Part shown: in pieces, positions 1 to 12,080 of the stretch
Numbering within the stretch: the first letter of the stretch is position 1
Layout: every line of letters begins with the position of its first letter
Assembly: GCA_029215795.1 (NCBI GenBank)
Contig: JARDYH010000003.1
Span: 175,224,382 to 175,288,381, forward strand
Direction of reading: 5' to 3'
Length of the DNA stretch: 64,000 nucleotides
DNA from: Anniella stebbinsi
Taxonomy: Eukaryota > Chordata > Lepidosauria > Squamata > Anniellidae
The notes under the pieces: generated by a model
Told to the model about the DNA's origin: nothing
What the model saw: the letters and a program-made list of their open reading frames with translations, nothing else
Databases searched by the model: none
Position numbers and translations under genes: made by a program

Positions 1-989
1 ATAACCCATAATAGTACACAACACACAATAACCCAAGATCATACACAACATATTTTAAAACAAAACTGAAGAACTAAATAGCCTGGGGGATAAAAAGTGC
101 AGGTGCCAGATGAGCCTCTCTGGGAAGGACTTTCCACAGGCGGGGTGTCACAGGCCTTCTCCTTAGTAGCCAACCACCTTACCTCATTTGGTGCAGGGAC
201 CTGAAGGAGGGTCTCTGAAGGTGATCTTAGCGTCCAGTCAGGTATATCTGGGAGGAGATGATCCTTCAGATAACCTGGACCCAAACTAGTTAAATGTTAA
301 TACCATCACTTTTAATTGTGCTCAGAGACATTGGCGATCACAGGGCTCCTGCATAGGGATGTCAAGGAAATCTGCAATAGATTCAAATGAATTCAGATTT
401 CTATGAATCCAACCTGTGGATTCTGCAGCAGACCAACTTTCCCCAAGTCAAACAAGATTCTGCAGACCATTTTTTTCAAAACTTGAGGGGGTGGGGGATT
501 TGCACGAAATTCTCATACATCCTTTTAAAAAATCTGTTTCCATCAATGAATGGATAACAGAACAAAACATGCCTGACAATTCATGAAACAGACAGAATGA
601 ATTTAATCAAATCTGTACATCCCTACTCTGGTGTTATCTGATCATATTGACCAGTCTCCGTTAACAATCTTGATGCCCTTTTATGGACCAGCTGAAGTTT
701 CCAGACTGTTTTCAAAAGCAGGCCCACGTATAACACATTGCAGTAATCCAAACAAGAGATCACCAGTACTTTAATAACTGTAGTTTGATTATCTCTGTCC
801 AGATAGGATTGTAGCTGGTATATCAGCTTACATTGATAAAAGGTTCTCATTGCCACTGAGGCCATCTGTGTCTTCAGTGACAATGGTATATCCAAGAACA
901 CCCCAAACACGAATACGATCCTTTAGGAGAGTGCAACCCCTCCAGAACAGGTGAAACACTATTTAGACAGACAAATTAACCACTCACTA
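1..989 (-). mobile_element. L2-clade LINE, 3' part (ORF2 C-terminal region)
   Basis: This is the 3' portion of a degraded minus-strand L2-clade non-LTR retrotransposon. Its reverse-strand frame at 39-284 begins GPGYLKDHLLPDIP, like the C-terminal 'LGPGYLRDCLLP' stretch of the L2 at 53742-54026. The frame at 623-910 (SYLDRDNQTTVIKVLVISCLDYCNVLYVGL, here broken for length) matches the post-RT segment of the better L2 copy at 43608-44726. No frame is continuous, so this is a dead copy. The stretch 300-620 between the two frames is AT-rich and I see nothing else in it. The same L2 resumes at about 2076 beyond an inserted CR1. Confidence 0.8.
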
Positions 990-2075
990 ACAGTAAGAAC
1001 ATAAGAAGTGCCATGCTGGATCAGACCGAGGGTCCATCTAGTCCAGCATTCTGTTCACACAGTGGCCAAGCAGCAGTCGGGCAGGGACCAACAAAGCAGG
1101 ACACAATGCAACAGCATCCTCCCACCCATGTTCCCCAGCAACTGGTGCATATAGGCTTACTGCCTCAGATACTGGAGGTAGCACATCGCCATTAGGACTA
1201 GCATCCATTGATAGACTTCTCCTCCAAGAATTTATCCAACCTGCTTTTAAAGCGATCCAGATTGGTGGCCATATGCTGTGTGAAGTACTTCCTTTTATTT
1301 ATCCCGAATCTCCCACCAATCAGCTTCATGGGATGACCCCAGGTTGTAGTATTTTGGAGAGGGAGAAAAATATCTTTCTATCCACATTCTCCACACCATG
1401 CATAATTTTGACACCTCTATCAGGTCTCCCCTTAGCCTCCTTTTTTCCAAGCTAAACAATCCCAGGGCAGATGCTCCAGCCCATTGATAATTTAGTTGCC
1501 CTTTTCTGCACTTTTCCCAGCCGTATAATATCTTTTTTCTAGGTGTGATGACCAGAACTGTACACAGAATTCTAAGTATGGTCGCACCATAGATTTGTAT
1601 AAAGGCATTATGATAATGGCAATTTTATTCTCAATTCCCTTTTCTAATAATGCCTAACATGGAGTTTTCCTTCTTTACAAGGGCTGCACACTGGGTTGAC
1701 ATTTTCATCGATCTGTCCACCACAACCCCAAGATCTCTTTCTTGTTTGGTCACCACCACCTCAGATCCCATAAAGTTATACTTGAAGTTGGTTTTTTTTG
1801 CCCCAATGTGCACCACCTTACACTTGCTTACATTGAATCACATCTGCCATTTGGATGCCCACTATCCCAGCTTGAAGAGATCCCTTTGGGGCTCCTCACA
1901 ATCCCATTTTGTTTTAACAACCTTAAATAATTTGGTGTCATCAGCAAACTTGGCCACTTCACTGCTCACTTCTAATTCCAGATCATTTATGAACATGTTG
2001 AAAAGAATTGGTCCCAATACCAATCCCTGTGGGACCCCACTATTTACTTCCCTCCTTTGGGAGAATTTACCAAGT
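990..2075 (-). mobile_element. CR1 LINE inserted into the L2
   Basis: This is a minus-strand CR1 3' region beginning on the + strand with the CR1-tail-like string TAAGAACATAAGAAGTGCC. The reverse frame at 1631-1816 encodes a typical CR1 ORF2 C-terminal segment (SEVVVTKQERDLGVVVDRSM). It interrupts the flanking L2: L2 homology stops at about 989 and resumes at about 2076 with the sequence expected next in the L2 at 43608-44726. The copy is 5'-truncated at the 2075 end and contains stops, so it is inactive. It inserted after the L2. Confidence 0.82.
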
Positions 2076-2757
2076 ACTTCAATCTTGTCTGGATGGAGTC
2101 TTTATTAGCCATTGCCACACCCTGTCCATTGCCACACCGAGGTGCTGATTCAGAACACCCACTGCTTCACCTGAATTTGATAAAAAAGAGAGAGCTGGGT
2201 ATCATCTGCATATTGGTGACAACTCAGCCCACATCTTTGGATCAATTTTCCCTAGTGATTTCATGTAGATGTTGCATAATTGCCAAGGCACACAACAATA
2301 ATCCATCAGCACCACCTTCTGGAATTGGCCATCCAAATAGCAGTGGAACCACTGCAGTGAAGTACCTCAAACACAGGTGCTTAACCATCTGATCCTGAAT
2401 GATACAATAATCGATAGTATTGAAAGCTCTTAAGAATCCAAGAGAATCAAGAGGGTTGCACTACCCTATCCCACTCTCAGCAAAGAACATCCCACAAGGT
2501 TACCAAGGTAGTTTCCATTCCAAAACCAGGCTTGAAGACCAACTGAAATGCATCAAGATATTCTAGAGTTGACTGGCAACCACCTGCTCAAGCATCTTGC
2601 CCAGGAAAGGGATGTTAGCAACTGGCCTATAGTTCTTAATACCTTCTGGATCCAGGCAGCTTTCTTCAGGAGTGGCCTAGCTACTTTCTCCGTTAAAGAA
2701 GCCAGTACCACCCCCTCTCTCAAGGAGGAATTTACAACCTGTAGTTGTAGTGATTAG
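2076..2757 (-). mobile_element. L2-clade LINE, RT-domain part (continuation)
   Basis: This continues the L2 of 1-989 beyond the CR1. The nucleotide sequence follows the RT-coding part of the L2 at 43608-44726 block by block. Examples are the counterpart of the 'YADDTQLY' region near 2190-2230 and of the 'FQSGFRPG' region near 2510-2540. Many indels and stops show it is old. The 5' end is truncated near 2757. Confidence 0.78.
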
Positions 2758-3047
2758 CTTTTGACTATTCTAGAATTTCTTAGAGTCTATAGCTACTGAC
2801 CATCAGCTATATGATTTCAGAAGTGTATATCCGTTAAGCTTTTCCCTTGAGATTTCCTGCAATGAAGATGTCTCACTGATTCAGGTGTCTCATGTCAGTT
2901 TGCCATAATGTGTGATTGCCTGAGGGACCAAGAAACCTGATAACAACAACTCACCACTGCTGACAGGGAAGTTTAGATATAGGGCCTTCTTGTGCTAGAA
3001 GTTCTGATGGAATCTGAATGGTGGTTAAACTATGATACATTGTTTTA
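2758..3047. other. Unassigned intergenic stretch
   Basis: AT-rich sequence between the L2 and the next DNA element. I see no coding potential and no repeat that I recognise. Confidence 0.4.
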
Positions 3048-3940
3048 GAGCCAAACTACACATTCAATTAGTAGAGCGATGAAACAGCATGCTTAGGACT
3101 GGGCATGCTTCTTTCTTAGCAAAAAGCAGCTACAGGGCTCCAGATCCTGATTGGATCATGGTGCAGGGAAGGGGGTGAGTACACAGCTTTTTCCATTGTC
3201 CTATCAAATCTGCCCTCTGAAGCTGCTATTCAGAGGGTAAATAGCGGGTTTATGTGGGCTGCTAACTTTTGGCATTATCTGGGCATTTTTGGTAGGAAAA
3301 CAGCACAGAGTGTGACATGATTTGCACATAATGATAACCTAGTGCATGGATTGAGTATAGGTTGTTGAATTCTGGGTTATGTGTGAACCTGGAACTACAG
3401 GTAAACTATTGGTTGTTAACCATGAACAACCAAGGAAGAGAATTCATGGTTTGTTGCTGTGTTGTAAACTCTGGATTGTTTTAACTATAGTTACAGGCCC
3501 CCAGATTCTGATTGGACCATGGTGCAGGGGAAGGGGGGTGCACAGTCCTTTTCCATTGTCCTGTCAAATCTCCCCCCTGAAGCTGTTATTTTGCCAAGCT
3601 ACAGAGGCAGGGGACAAGAGAGATAAAACAACAACAACTCGGTTGTTTTAAATGACATATTACAGTGCTGCAAAGGCATTTAGGATACATGAGGGGAGTG
3701 GGAGAAGGGAATCAAAGAACCCAGGAACTGGAAAACAACCTGTGTGTTGTCCAATAGTCTGCCAGACAAATCATGAGCAAACTCGGGAGAAGACAATGAC
3801 CCATACTGTGGGTTGTCAATATGTGCGACCACCTCCACATATGGATTGGGATCCCTGTGGCTGCATTTTGTTAAGAAAGATGTGTGCCCTGTCCTAAGCA
3901 TGCGACTTACATACTCTACTAATGTAAAGTGTAGTTTTCC
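3048..3940. mobile_element. Nonautonomous DNA transposon with about 100-bp TIRs
   Basis: The segment 3050-3150 is the imperfect reverse complement of 3838-3938. Shared blocks include AAACTACAC, ATTAGTAGAG, GCATGCTTAGGAC, TTTCTTA and CAGCTACAGGG. That long terminal inverted repeat defines an element of about 0.9 kb. Inside it, about 90 bp at 3138-3230 is directly repeated at 3499-3590 (shared CTGATTGGA, CATGGTGCAGGG, TTTTCCATTGTCCT). No transposase frame is present. The target duplication is unclear (TTTTAG/TTTTAA flanks are suggestive). The superfamily is not assigned. Confidence 0.65.
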
Positions 3941-4203
3941 TTTTAATTGGTAGTTTATAGACTCCAAACTGAAGGGCAACCATCATTCAGTTTCTGCAAG
4001 AGGTTGCAGATCCCTCTGTATTAAGATTGCCAGAACTCAACACAGCCAAAACTTTTGGAAGAGGCTGCTCCCATAGCTTCTCCCAGCCCATTCCTTCCCT
4101 TGCACTGCTGTTGACATTCTGCTTCTATCAGCTGAAGCAAAGGAAACTCTGGTATAGCCACACAGCAGGTAAAAGGAGTGGGGCAAGGAAAGCCACAACT
4201 GCA

Positions 4204-4330
4204 TTCCCTTTTATTTATTTATTTTATTTATTTTATTTATTTATTGCATTTTTTATCCTGCCCCTCAGCCAAAAAGGACTCCCAGAGCGGCTTACATTCA
4301 ATCAGTAAAGAAGACTGTTTAAAAACAGAT
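4204..4330 (-). mobile_element. L2-type LINE 3' end with (TTTA)n tail
   Basis: A (TTTAT)n run followed by GCATTTTTTATCCTGCCCCT is the reverse complement of the 3' tail carried by L2-clade copies elsewhere in the window (for example 43605-43660). It is a very short 5'-truncated insertion. Confidence 0.65.
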
Positions 4331-5471
4331 ACGATCTCTTGGTTGTGGGCTGGAACCCCTTCTCTGTTTTGTGGCTAATTTAGTGATAGTTCCCTTTGTT
4401 GTTTTCCATATTCCCAGGACACAACATAAAATATATAATAGATGTTGTCAAAGGCAAAGAATAAATGGTGTAATTAGCTAAAATAGCCCATTCCGAATTT
4501 TGAGCCCTCTGCTTACTCCTGATGCTTGATTTTATTCCAATATTATTGAATATTCGGGATGTGCAAATCAGCAGAACTTGAGCTTGAGAAGGTTTTCCAA
4601 ATTCTGCCTCGAAGTCCGTTTGATGACATATCAGATTGCAAGCTTTTGTTCTTTTTTGCACATATTTTAATGCACATTTCCCACATCAATTGTGCTCATC
4701 TTAAAAATGATATATGTTCCTCATTGGTTAAAGCATTTTTGTGTGCATTTTTCAAAAGTAAACATTTTTGAATGCATTTGTTTTGTTCCATGAATCACAC
4801 TGTAAGTTTGGAAATGTACGGACTTGGACCACAGATTGCATTCGGATCCACATTTCGTTCCGGGAGGTTGAATTGGACAAGTTCTGGTCAAAAATGCACT
4901 GAAATTCATTTCTCATACATCCCTATTTAAATCTGACATGTACAAACATGTGACCCACCATACTGAATGCAACCCACCAGTAATGTATTGTATCCTGCCT
5001 ACTGTTATTACAGTCCTATTCAAGCAACAAACCCGGGAAATTTCTCAAATATCTACTTGGCGTCTGTACATGGTTGTGTTTATATCTTGGTTTATATCTT
5101 CTGTAACAAATATTACATATGGCAAGTATCAAAATGTTGCTATGGTAATTACCCCCCCCCCATTTTATTGTTATGAGTTAGCCAGAAGAATGCCTCTTCA
5201 ATTATGACAATGCCTACTAAGATACATGAATGCGTAATCTAAAAACACTGTATGCTCCTTTTTCTAGAATCTTTATCCATGTACACATTTATGCAAATTT
5301 AATTGACATATTAATTAACTAATGCTTCAGTACACTTACCATGAACTCAATGGGGCTTGCTTCTGAGTAGACATGTATAGGATTGAACTTTAAAATCCAT
5401 ACATTTATGACTAAAAAAATTTTAATCCCTAAATACAACAACTGAAGAGTTTTAATTCCAAGCCCTCCCAT
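4331..5471. other. Unassigned intergenic sequence
   Basis: No gene or well-defined element seen. It includes one degraded copy (about 5328-5396) of the palindromic short repeat described at 24397 and a C9 run near 5151-5161. The rest is AT-rich and apparently unique or very old repeat. Confidence 0.4.
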
Positions 5472-6004
5472 TGAGATGTGAGATAATAAAGAGGACTGCT
5501 GTGCAATCCACAAAACCTTTATTCAGTAAATAGACACTTCACACCTGAAGGGAGTGTGAATGCTAGGAGCTATCCTCTAAGCATAATTAGCCTAACAAAG
5601 CAAGCCTATCAACTAAATGGACAGTTGCCTGCCATGCCTCAGAGGCTTTGACTGGACCCCTCTTCAGGGAGGGTCTTCAAGTTGCAACCTCTGCTGTGTA
5701 GCTAGTCTGGTGGATCACCTCCCACCCCATCTCAACTCCACCTCCTCGACTCTGCAGCAGACTCTGGGATTTGTCAATTCTGTTGTTCCCTCCCCCTCTG
5801 ACAAAAACTGAGTTCCCGGGGGTGGGAGAAGATAATCTCTGAGCCTAAGCATCCTGTTTGAGAAACTCCTGGGAAGATTCCTCCTTGACTCCTGGGCAGC
5901 CTTGGAGAATTTCCTCCCCCACTTCTTGTCTCAACTAGTCTTCTACTTCAGCCTCTGTGTCCGATTCAGAATCCACACCAGGGAGGCCAAGCCTCATCCT
6001 GACA
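5472..6004 (-). mobile_element. Candidate solo LTR
   Basis: On the minus strand this block starts TGTCAGGATGAGG and ends with AATAAAGG, then TTTTGTGGATTGCACAGC. That is a polyadenylation signal near the 3' end, as in the R/U5 part of an LTR. Its composition differs from the AT-rich flanks. I could not find matching 5-bp target duplications, and no internal retroelement sequence adjoins it. A 3' end of another repeat class is equally possible. Confidence 0.35.
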
Positions 6005-6736
6005 GAAAGTATAGTCAGTTAGCAGGAAAATGACTGAATTGCTTCACTTTAAAACAAAAATACCATTAAGGGCTCAGACTTTATTTAGGGGTAGGCCCCC
6101 TGAAATTAATAGTACTAATTCATAGCAAGTGGTACAAATAAATGCTAAGCCCATCAGTTAAAAGTATGTCTCATTGAAATAAAATAACATAAAATTTGAA
6201 TATGTTTTGAGCAAGAGGATTTGTTTCCAAGTAATGTATTTAGAATCGGGGTACCAAATTTTTAAAAAGTGCATTTATGCTCAAAGCAGCTAGAATACCT
6301 GAATAAATATCTTTTTGCATTGGCATATGTAGAACTGTACAATGGTTCCAAACTATCCACAGTTACTCAAATCTATTTAAATTATCAACAGTACTGAAGA
6401 GCTGGAATCCAAAACTAGCTTTAGATGCCAAAAAAAGACTGATGGGAAGACTCAGGCTAAAAGCTGGATATGGTACACCCAGTGTCCCATCTTGCCTTCC
6501 AAGGCTTTCAGAGATTGGCATGGAGAGAGGGAAGTTGGCTTCATCAGGAATCCCTGCTTCTCAGCGCTTGGAGTGCCTTGAAGCAACAGTTCATGAAGGC
6601 TTTCCCTGCCACTCTCATTTCCCAAAGAGAAAGACAAGGGACAAAGGAACTCTGCACCATTGGGAGTTGCTGCCTCAAGAGTAGCTCTCTGCTTGCCTCT
6701 TCTCAGCTCTTTCCCTCATCAGCTGAGGAGTGTGTA
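6005..6736. other. Unassigned intergenic sequence
   Basis: AT-rich to about 6430, then more balanced composition up to the next TIR element. The overlapping open frames at 6442-6684 and 6470-7114 run across the element boundary and show no recognisable domain, so I do not call them genes. Confidence 0.35.
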
Positions 6737-6897
6737 GCTGAGTTCGGACAAAGGGGAAATAGTCCATGGACGGAGGGCAAAATCCGTGGCTGCCTTTGGG
6801 TGACCCGGAAGTGCTGTCCATCAAGAGGATTGTCTCCTCTCGGTTGCTTAGTTGTCTCTCCCCACCGCAGCCATTCCGGGGGAAGAGCAGAGACAAA

Positions 6898-7243
6898 GGT
6901 TCCCTCTAGAAGGATTCGGTTTGGCGCTTGGTTGCCCGATTATGCGCATCTTCTCACAATCGCGTTTATGCCTAAATCCTGTAAACGACATGCGGTGAAG
7001 TGCATAACCGGCAGTATGAAACACGCTTTAAAGTGGCTGAAATGTGGAGAATCACTTGTTTACATGGTCAAAATGTGCTTTAATGGCCATGGAGAATTAA
7101 AACTCACTATTTAACGTGCATTCGATAATGTGCATAATTGGAGAGAAAATGCGCCTCAACCCCTGATTTGCGCTCCGCTCTTGTAGAGGTAATTTTTTTA
7201 ATGCGAATTGAAAGAACTTTAAATCTCTCTTGCAGAGGCACTC
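6898..7243 (+). mobile_element. Harbinger-like MITE, copy 1 (346 bp)
   Basis: This copy is homologous along its length to the reverse complement of 30015-30359 (shared CGATTATGCGCAT, GTGCTTTAATGG, GCATTCGATAATG and TTGAAAGAACTTTAAA-like blocks). Both ends carry CCTCTACAAG-type inverted repeats, with a third internal copy about 60 bp from the right end. The flanks are AAA at 6895-6897 and 7244-7246, a 3-bp target duplication. A 3-bp duplication with GG-type ends fits PIF/Harbinger. CpG decay is greater here than in copy 2. Confidence 0.7.
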
Positions 7244-7248
7244 AAAGC

Positions 7249-7810
7249 TCCCAGCGGCGGAGTAATTCCATGTCCTGTCACTAGGTGATAGGGCTGCCAG
7301 AAGAAGTTCCGGCTGAACCCTGTGTCCTGTTGACAGGATATGGAATTACTCTGCTGCTGGGACGGAGCCTTCGGCACAGCCGGGATCACAAGCCCTGACA
7401 CCCGAGGAGACCTGCCCCAAAGCCTCCTGTGCCAAAGGAGGGGTCAGCACCGACATCTGTCACCCCTCTGATGTTCTGGCATCATTTCCATGGCTCCGCC
7501 CCTTCTCTGTTGGCATGGAGATCACAGAGAAGGATGCTTTGCTGGGGACAGATGGCTGCCTCCCGCGGTTGGACATTTCAAGTCCAGCTAAGAGAGGCAT
7601 CCTCCGCCCCCCCGATCCATTTGGGGATTGCCTTGAGGCGATCCCCAAATGGATGGGGGGGCAGGGCTTGAGACATGCTATCCCTGGGTGGGATGTCACA
7701 ATCGCAACACCCCTCCCAGGGATGGCATGTTCCCATGCTTGCGAGTGCTTCAGGAGCCCGATCACCCCGTCCCACCAAGGGATTGGACAATCGGAGCTGC
7801 TGAAGCACTC
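7249..7810. repeat. Run of four consecutive hairpins
   Basis: There are four inverted repeats in a row. The first is 7249-7280 with 7331-7362 (29 of 32 paired). The second is 7615-7632 with 7637-7654 (17 of 18), flanked by a C run and a G run. The third is 7673-7692 with 7711-7730 (18 of 20). The fourth is 7743-7757 with 7796-7810 (14 of 15). All lie inside the TIR element 6737-8119 and are GC-rich. Confidence 0.75.
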
Positions 7811-8119
7811 CAATGCACAGAATAATTTTCCCTTGCCCATGGAGCTGCGCGGGGCAAGAGCAGCCAGGTTTATGCTGCTCTTGCCTCTCAACTCTGTGGA
7901 CAGGGGGGAATAATCAACGGAGCCTGACACACGACAAGGTAAGCAATGGGTGCCGGATAAGTAATGGAGCACCCTGTTGTTTTTCTCAGTTGCTTATCCC
8001 AGCAATCAACTGTATGTTGGATGTGTGTTGTGTGCTGCCCAATACATGACACAATAATCAACACAATGGACGGTTGATTCCCCCCCCTCTGTTGCTTATC
8101 GTGTTGTCCAAACTCAGCC

Positions 8120-11100
8120 TGTGTGTATGTCTGTGGCAGAGATCATGGGGAGGGGAGGTTTAACTCTCTCCTACTTGCAACCACCTGCACTTGCTGCTCA
8201 GCTGAATACACTTCCCCCACTCTTGAGCTGTGATTTTATTTTTTTTAGCAATCAGCTAAAAATGTGGGTGGGGGAGAAAGATACAGCCCCTGTGCTCTGA
8301 GATGGGGGCAAAATGCTTTTAAAAAACAAAAACGGAGGAGCTCCTGAGAACAGCACAATATGTTTTAACTTTAAAAAGCCCATTTTGGTGGTCTTGAGTG
8401 CTCTGCACACAGCTTCCCAAGCTGCCAGTGTTTGAGGTTCACCCCAAAGCTTTCAGGAAGCTCAGGAGACTGCCTATGGAGCATCTCAGACTGATGCAAT
8501 GTTGGCCTCTTTAAGTTAAGAGGATTTCCTTTTAACTTAAAGAACAACAATCTCAGGCACTCCTCACTGTGTGCGAGAAAGACGGGGGAATGCATTTGTG
8601 TGTGTGTGTGTGTGTGCGTGTGTGCGTGTGCGCCTGTGTGTGATGCTCCACCTGCCCACTTTTCCTGTGGCTTTGTTCACTCTTGACAGCTTGAACAGCA
8701 GGGGATGCAGCCCTTGGATTCAAATAGGGTTCCCACCCTCTCTGCAGGTTTTATATTTAAAATCAGCTTTAAAATAATTTAAATGAATAGTTAACTGCCT
8801 TCAACATTGTGTAAACTCACAGGTACCTGTCGATCAAATCTGTTTTTTTTAAAGTCATTTTCTTTTAATTCACAAACTTATGTACTTATGTGAACCTAGG
8901 ACATACCTCAACCATGTAGACGCCACTACCTTATTTTTGGGTTGCCTTATTTCACTGTCAACTGATTGCAGTCAAACATGTGAGTTCATTAGCAGAGAGA
9001 ATGGTGACAATGCCAACAACAAAAACAACAACAACATTAGTTACACACCACTAGCTGCAAGCTTGCCATTATGCAAAGATAAAACAATTCTTGTCACTGA
9101 GTTAAAAGGATAGGAAAATGGGGATCAAAATAAAAAAGCTGTGGCCTCCACATAATGAACTCTTTGTGTGTACTAGCTTATCTTGTGGGCAAGCTGCCAC
9201 CATGTGGTTTATCTCCTTGCTGCTGCAGAAACTTCTTGTGGGTGGTTTCTGTTGGTATGGAGAAAAGAAAACCACGTGATTGCAAATTCCCTATTGTGGG
9301 CCATTGCACTTGAGCAGCTCACCATGTGGAGCAGCTGCCATGTAATGTCATTTCAAGAAGCCTCTATGCAGTGGCTGCTTCATGTGGTGGGCTTTATTGT
9401 CATGGAAATTCCAACGACAGTTCCTGTGGAGGCTGCAGGACCATTAAAAGACGGAAAGCTAGAAGGAGGTTAGGCAGAAGAGGTAGGCTTTGAAAGTGAG
9501 CCAAAAGTAAGAAAGTAAGGTTATTACATCAAATTACAAGAGAGAGAGTTTGTAGATTTAAGAGGTACATGGAAAGGGAAAACCAGGTGCTAGAGCTCCT
9601 CTGGTCATTCCAACATGTGTGGGTTAAAGGTGAACCTGATAAAACTCTTATTTTCTAAACATCTTCTGAGATCTGGCCTTGGCAACCCTTATACAAAAGG
9701 TGAGAGCAGCACAAAATGTATCCAGAGAAATGCTTATGCCCATGCAGTTAATTTCTATTCTCTAAAAAAGTATATTGAAATGTAGTACATTGTAGTACTA
9801 TTTTTACAATACACACACACACACACACACACACAGGCAATTTGCCTGCATGTATTAGAAAAAACCTCAGTGATTCATTTGTAGTGGGGTTTGGCATAAG
9901 AGTGAAATTATTATTCTTCCCTCCAACCCAAAATAGAAAAGAACTATAAGCAGGCTGCGTCACAAACCCGTTAAGCTGGAATGCTTGGATGTAAAAGTAT
10001 TTGATCCCACACATCTGCTATTCAGGTATCCAAACTTAATTGGACTATAGATCAGCCTGTATGGCATATTCCAGAGGCCCAGACTATATACTGGACACAT
10101 TTAGTTTCATTTCTAAACTGTTACAAATACATTCCAAATTTACCATGTATGATAAATATTTAAGGGCCCAACCCCACCTCCAGTTGCATTTCTTGTATGT
10201 GCAACTACAACTACAAGATGAAGGTTTCATGGTTTTGAATTCATGTAACTGTTTTCTTGATGAATCAGAAAGCTTTTGCTAAAACATCGGATGTACCATT
10301 TAATTTAGCATACAATCCACATCACATTAAAGCCAAATGCAATATTTCCACTGATTTTTAATAGACCTGGAGTGCAATTCTAGGCTCAGATTACAAGCAA
10401 CTTACTTGGACATAAGTTCAATTGAAATAATTGTGGCTCATATTCAAATAAATTTGCTTGCTTGCTATTAAAATAATAGATAGTATTGTTTAAAACTATA
10501 GCTGAAGAAGTCGTTTGCTCCAACTATATTACAGAAAGCTTATACATAATCAAATGTGAAGGGTTTTTCTGTCTTTGTTATAGTATGCCTCCTTAAGTAA
10601 AGAAAACAATGATTTAATGAAATGAATGCTACACTCCTATGCTTGAATTTAATGGGACTTACTTATGAGAAAATATGCATATGATTCTGCTGCATGTCAG
10701 ATAAAAGCACTTGACTAACTTGTACTTAAAACAAATGTGAAGCAGATGGATTGCTTGGTAATAAGTCTTACCAACTCAAATACATTATAAGAAAGTATGG
10801 GCCAATTTGCACAACCACCATATTTATGACTGTGTCTGTGGTTTTGTTCAGCCCATGCTGACTTCCTCAACTGCTCGTAATTGTAGCTCTAATTGAGCAA
10901 ATACAGAAATTGTTTGTTACTGTACTGTTTTGATTGGTTAGAATGCATGCACATTTGAAACTACTTTTAGGTTCTCTTTGTGTATATTTTCTGATTTTTG
11001 AGGGCTCCTCTTTTGCTTTGACTTCCTCTTGTGACATTTGCCATAACACTCAAGAGAGCAAAATCCTACATAAGCCCTACTTAGAGGAGACAGACCCATT

Positions 11101-11679
11101 AAAATCAATGGGATATAGGACTTACATTGGAGTTTGCATGTTACTTCTTTATTGCACATACCATCAGTTTCCATTGAAGTGGCTTGAAAGCAGTATGCAC
11201 ACTGGTCTGTTCATAGCAAGCATGTTTTTTGAGACTGTGATCAGGGAACATATATAGGCTGAAGAGAGAAAAAACAAGCAGCCACCCTAATTGTCATGAT
11301 CATCTTTAGTGTAGCACACCTGACCAATGTGGTTGTGGTCTCTATGCTTGTGATTGGCTGCTTGCAACAATCACAATGGTGTCTCAACCAATAGATGAAA
11401 ACCTGCTTAGCTTTCCTCAGCAGGCAATTTCCCAGCTTTCTACTGGATAAGGAGCATAGGTACTGCAGGTCATAGAAACTGAAATACCGCTGTTGTTGTT
11501 GATAATGATACTGATAATAGCTGTTTTTCCATTAAAAATGCTTGAAGCAGTTCACAAATACAGTGAAATAAAACATCAGTAAAATGCCATCACCATGTTT
11601 CAGGTTGCCCTTGCTAGAAGCAAGTTGAAATAAATGTGTAAATGGATGTGACCTAGTGAATACGTGGCCTTTGGTTGTC
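8120..11679. other. Intergenic, mostly unassigned
   Basis: No gene seen. Microsatellites occur at about 8596-8642 (TG)n and 9809-9836 (CA)n. Degraded copies of the palindromic short repeat (see 24397) lie near 10371-10450, 10629-10698 and 11066-11125. The 11290-11400 part is unremarkable unique sequence. Confidence 0.45.
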
Positions 11680-12080
11680 AGCCCTGGGCGTAAGTGCTAC
11701 TTCTGCTGAAAGCTAATTGTTTGATCAAGACCCTATTGCCCAGCCTCAGTTCCCCATCTGTAAAATGGGGCTAGTGACTTGCCTTTGTATTGCGTTGAAA
11801 AAATGCAATAAAAAGGGAGCCATTGAGAGCTATTGCAGTATAATGGCTAATTTCCTAGTCCAAATATCACTTCTGTCATGCACTAAGTAGGTGGCTCTAG
11901 GAAAGTTACTATCTCTCAGTTTAAGCCCATTCCTCTATCTGCAATATGGAGATAATAATAGTGACCTATATTACAGGGTGGCTTGTTGTTTTTGCTTTAA
12001 ATAAGATCACATAATGAACATGCAATGCTCTAAAGCGCTATACATGACTATAAAAAATGACTATAAGGCACTTTACAAAT
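11680..12080 (+). mobile_element. Two MIR/CORE-type SINE copies in tandem
   Basis: The strings CCTCAGTTCCCCATCTGTAA then AATGGGG (about 11743-11769), and CTCTCAGTTTAAGCCCATTCC then TATCTGCAATATGGAGATAAT (about 11914-11956, split for length), match the conserved core of MIR-like SINEs. In the second copy an upstream 'TGGCTCTAGGAAAGTTACT' sits where the MIR core is expected. Divergence is high, so these are old insertions. Confidence 0.65.

Larger units (their letters stand above)
6737..8119. mobile_element. GC-rich TIR DNA element, family A copy 1
   Basis: The left end GCTGAGTTCGGACAA (from 6738) is the inverted match of the right end TTGTCCAAACTCAGC (to about 8118). The flanks AGTGTGTA and TGTGTGTA agree at 7 of 8 positions, consistent with an 8-bp hAT-type target duplication. 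The interior is GC- and CpG-rich relative to its surroundings and holds a separate MITE (6898-7243) and four consecutive hairpins (7249-7810). The open frames inside have no recognisable transposase domain, so the element is nonautonomous. The termini match those of 33353-34856, but the interiors appear unrelated. Confidence 0.5.

Noticed and set aside
7429..8049. Overlapping frames on both strands of 76-170 codons
   Set aside because: They mirror the GC-rich hairpins of a nonautonomous element; both strands open because of palindromes.
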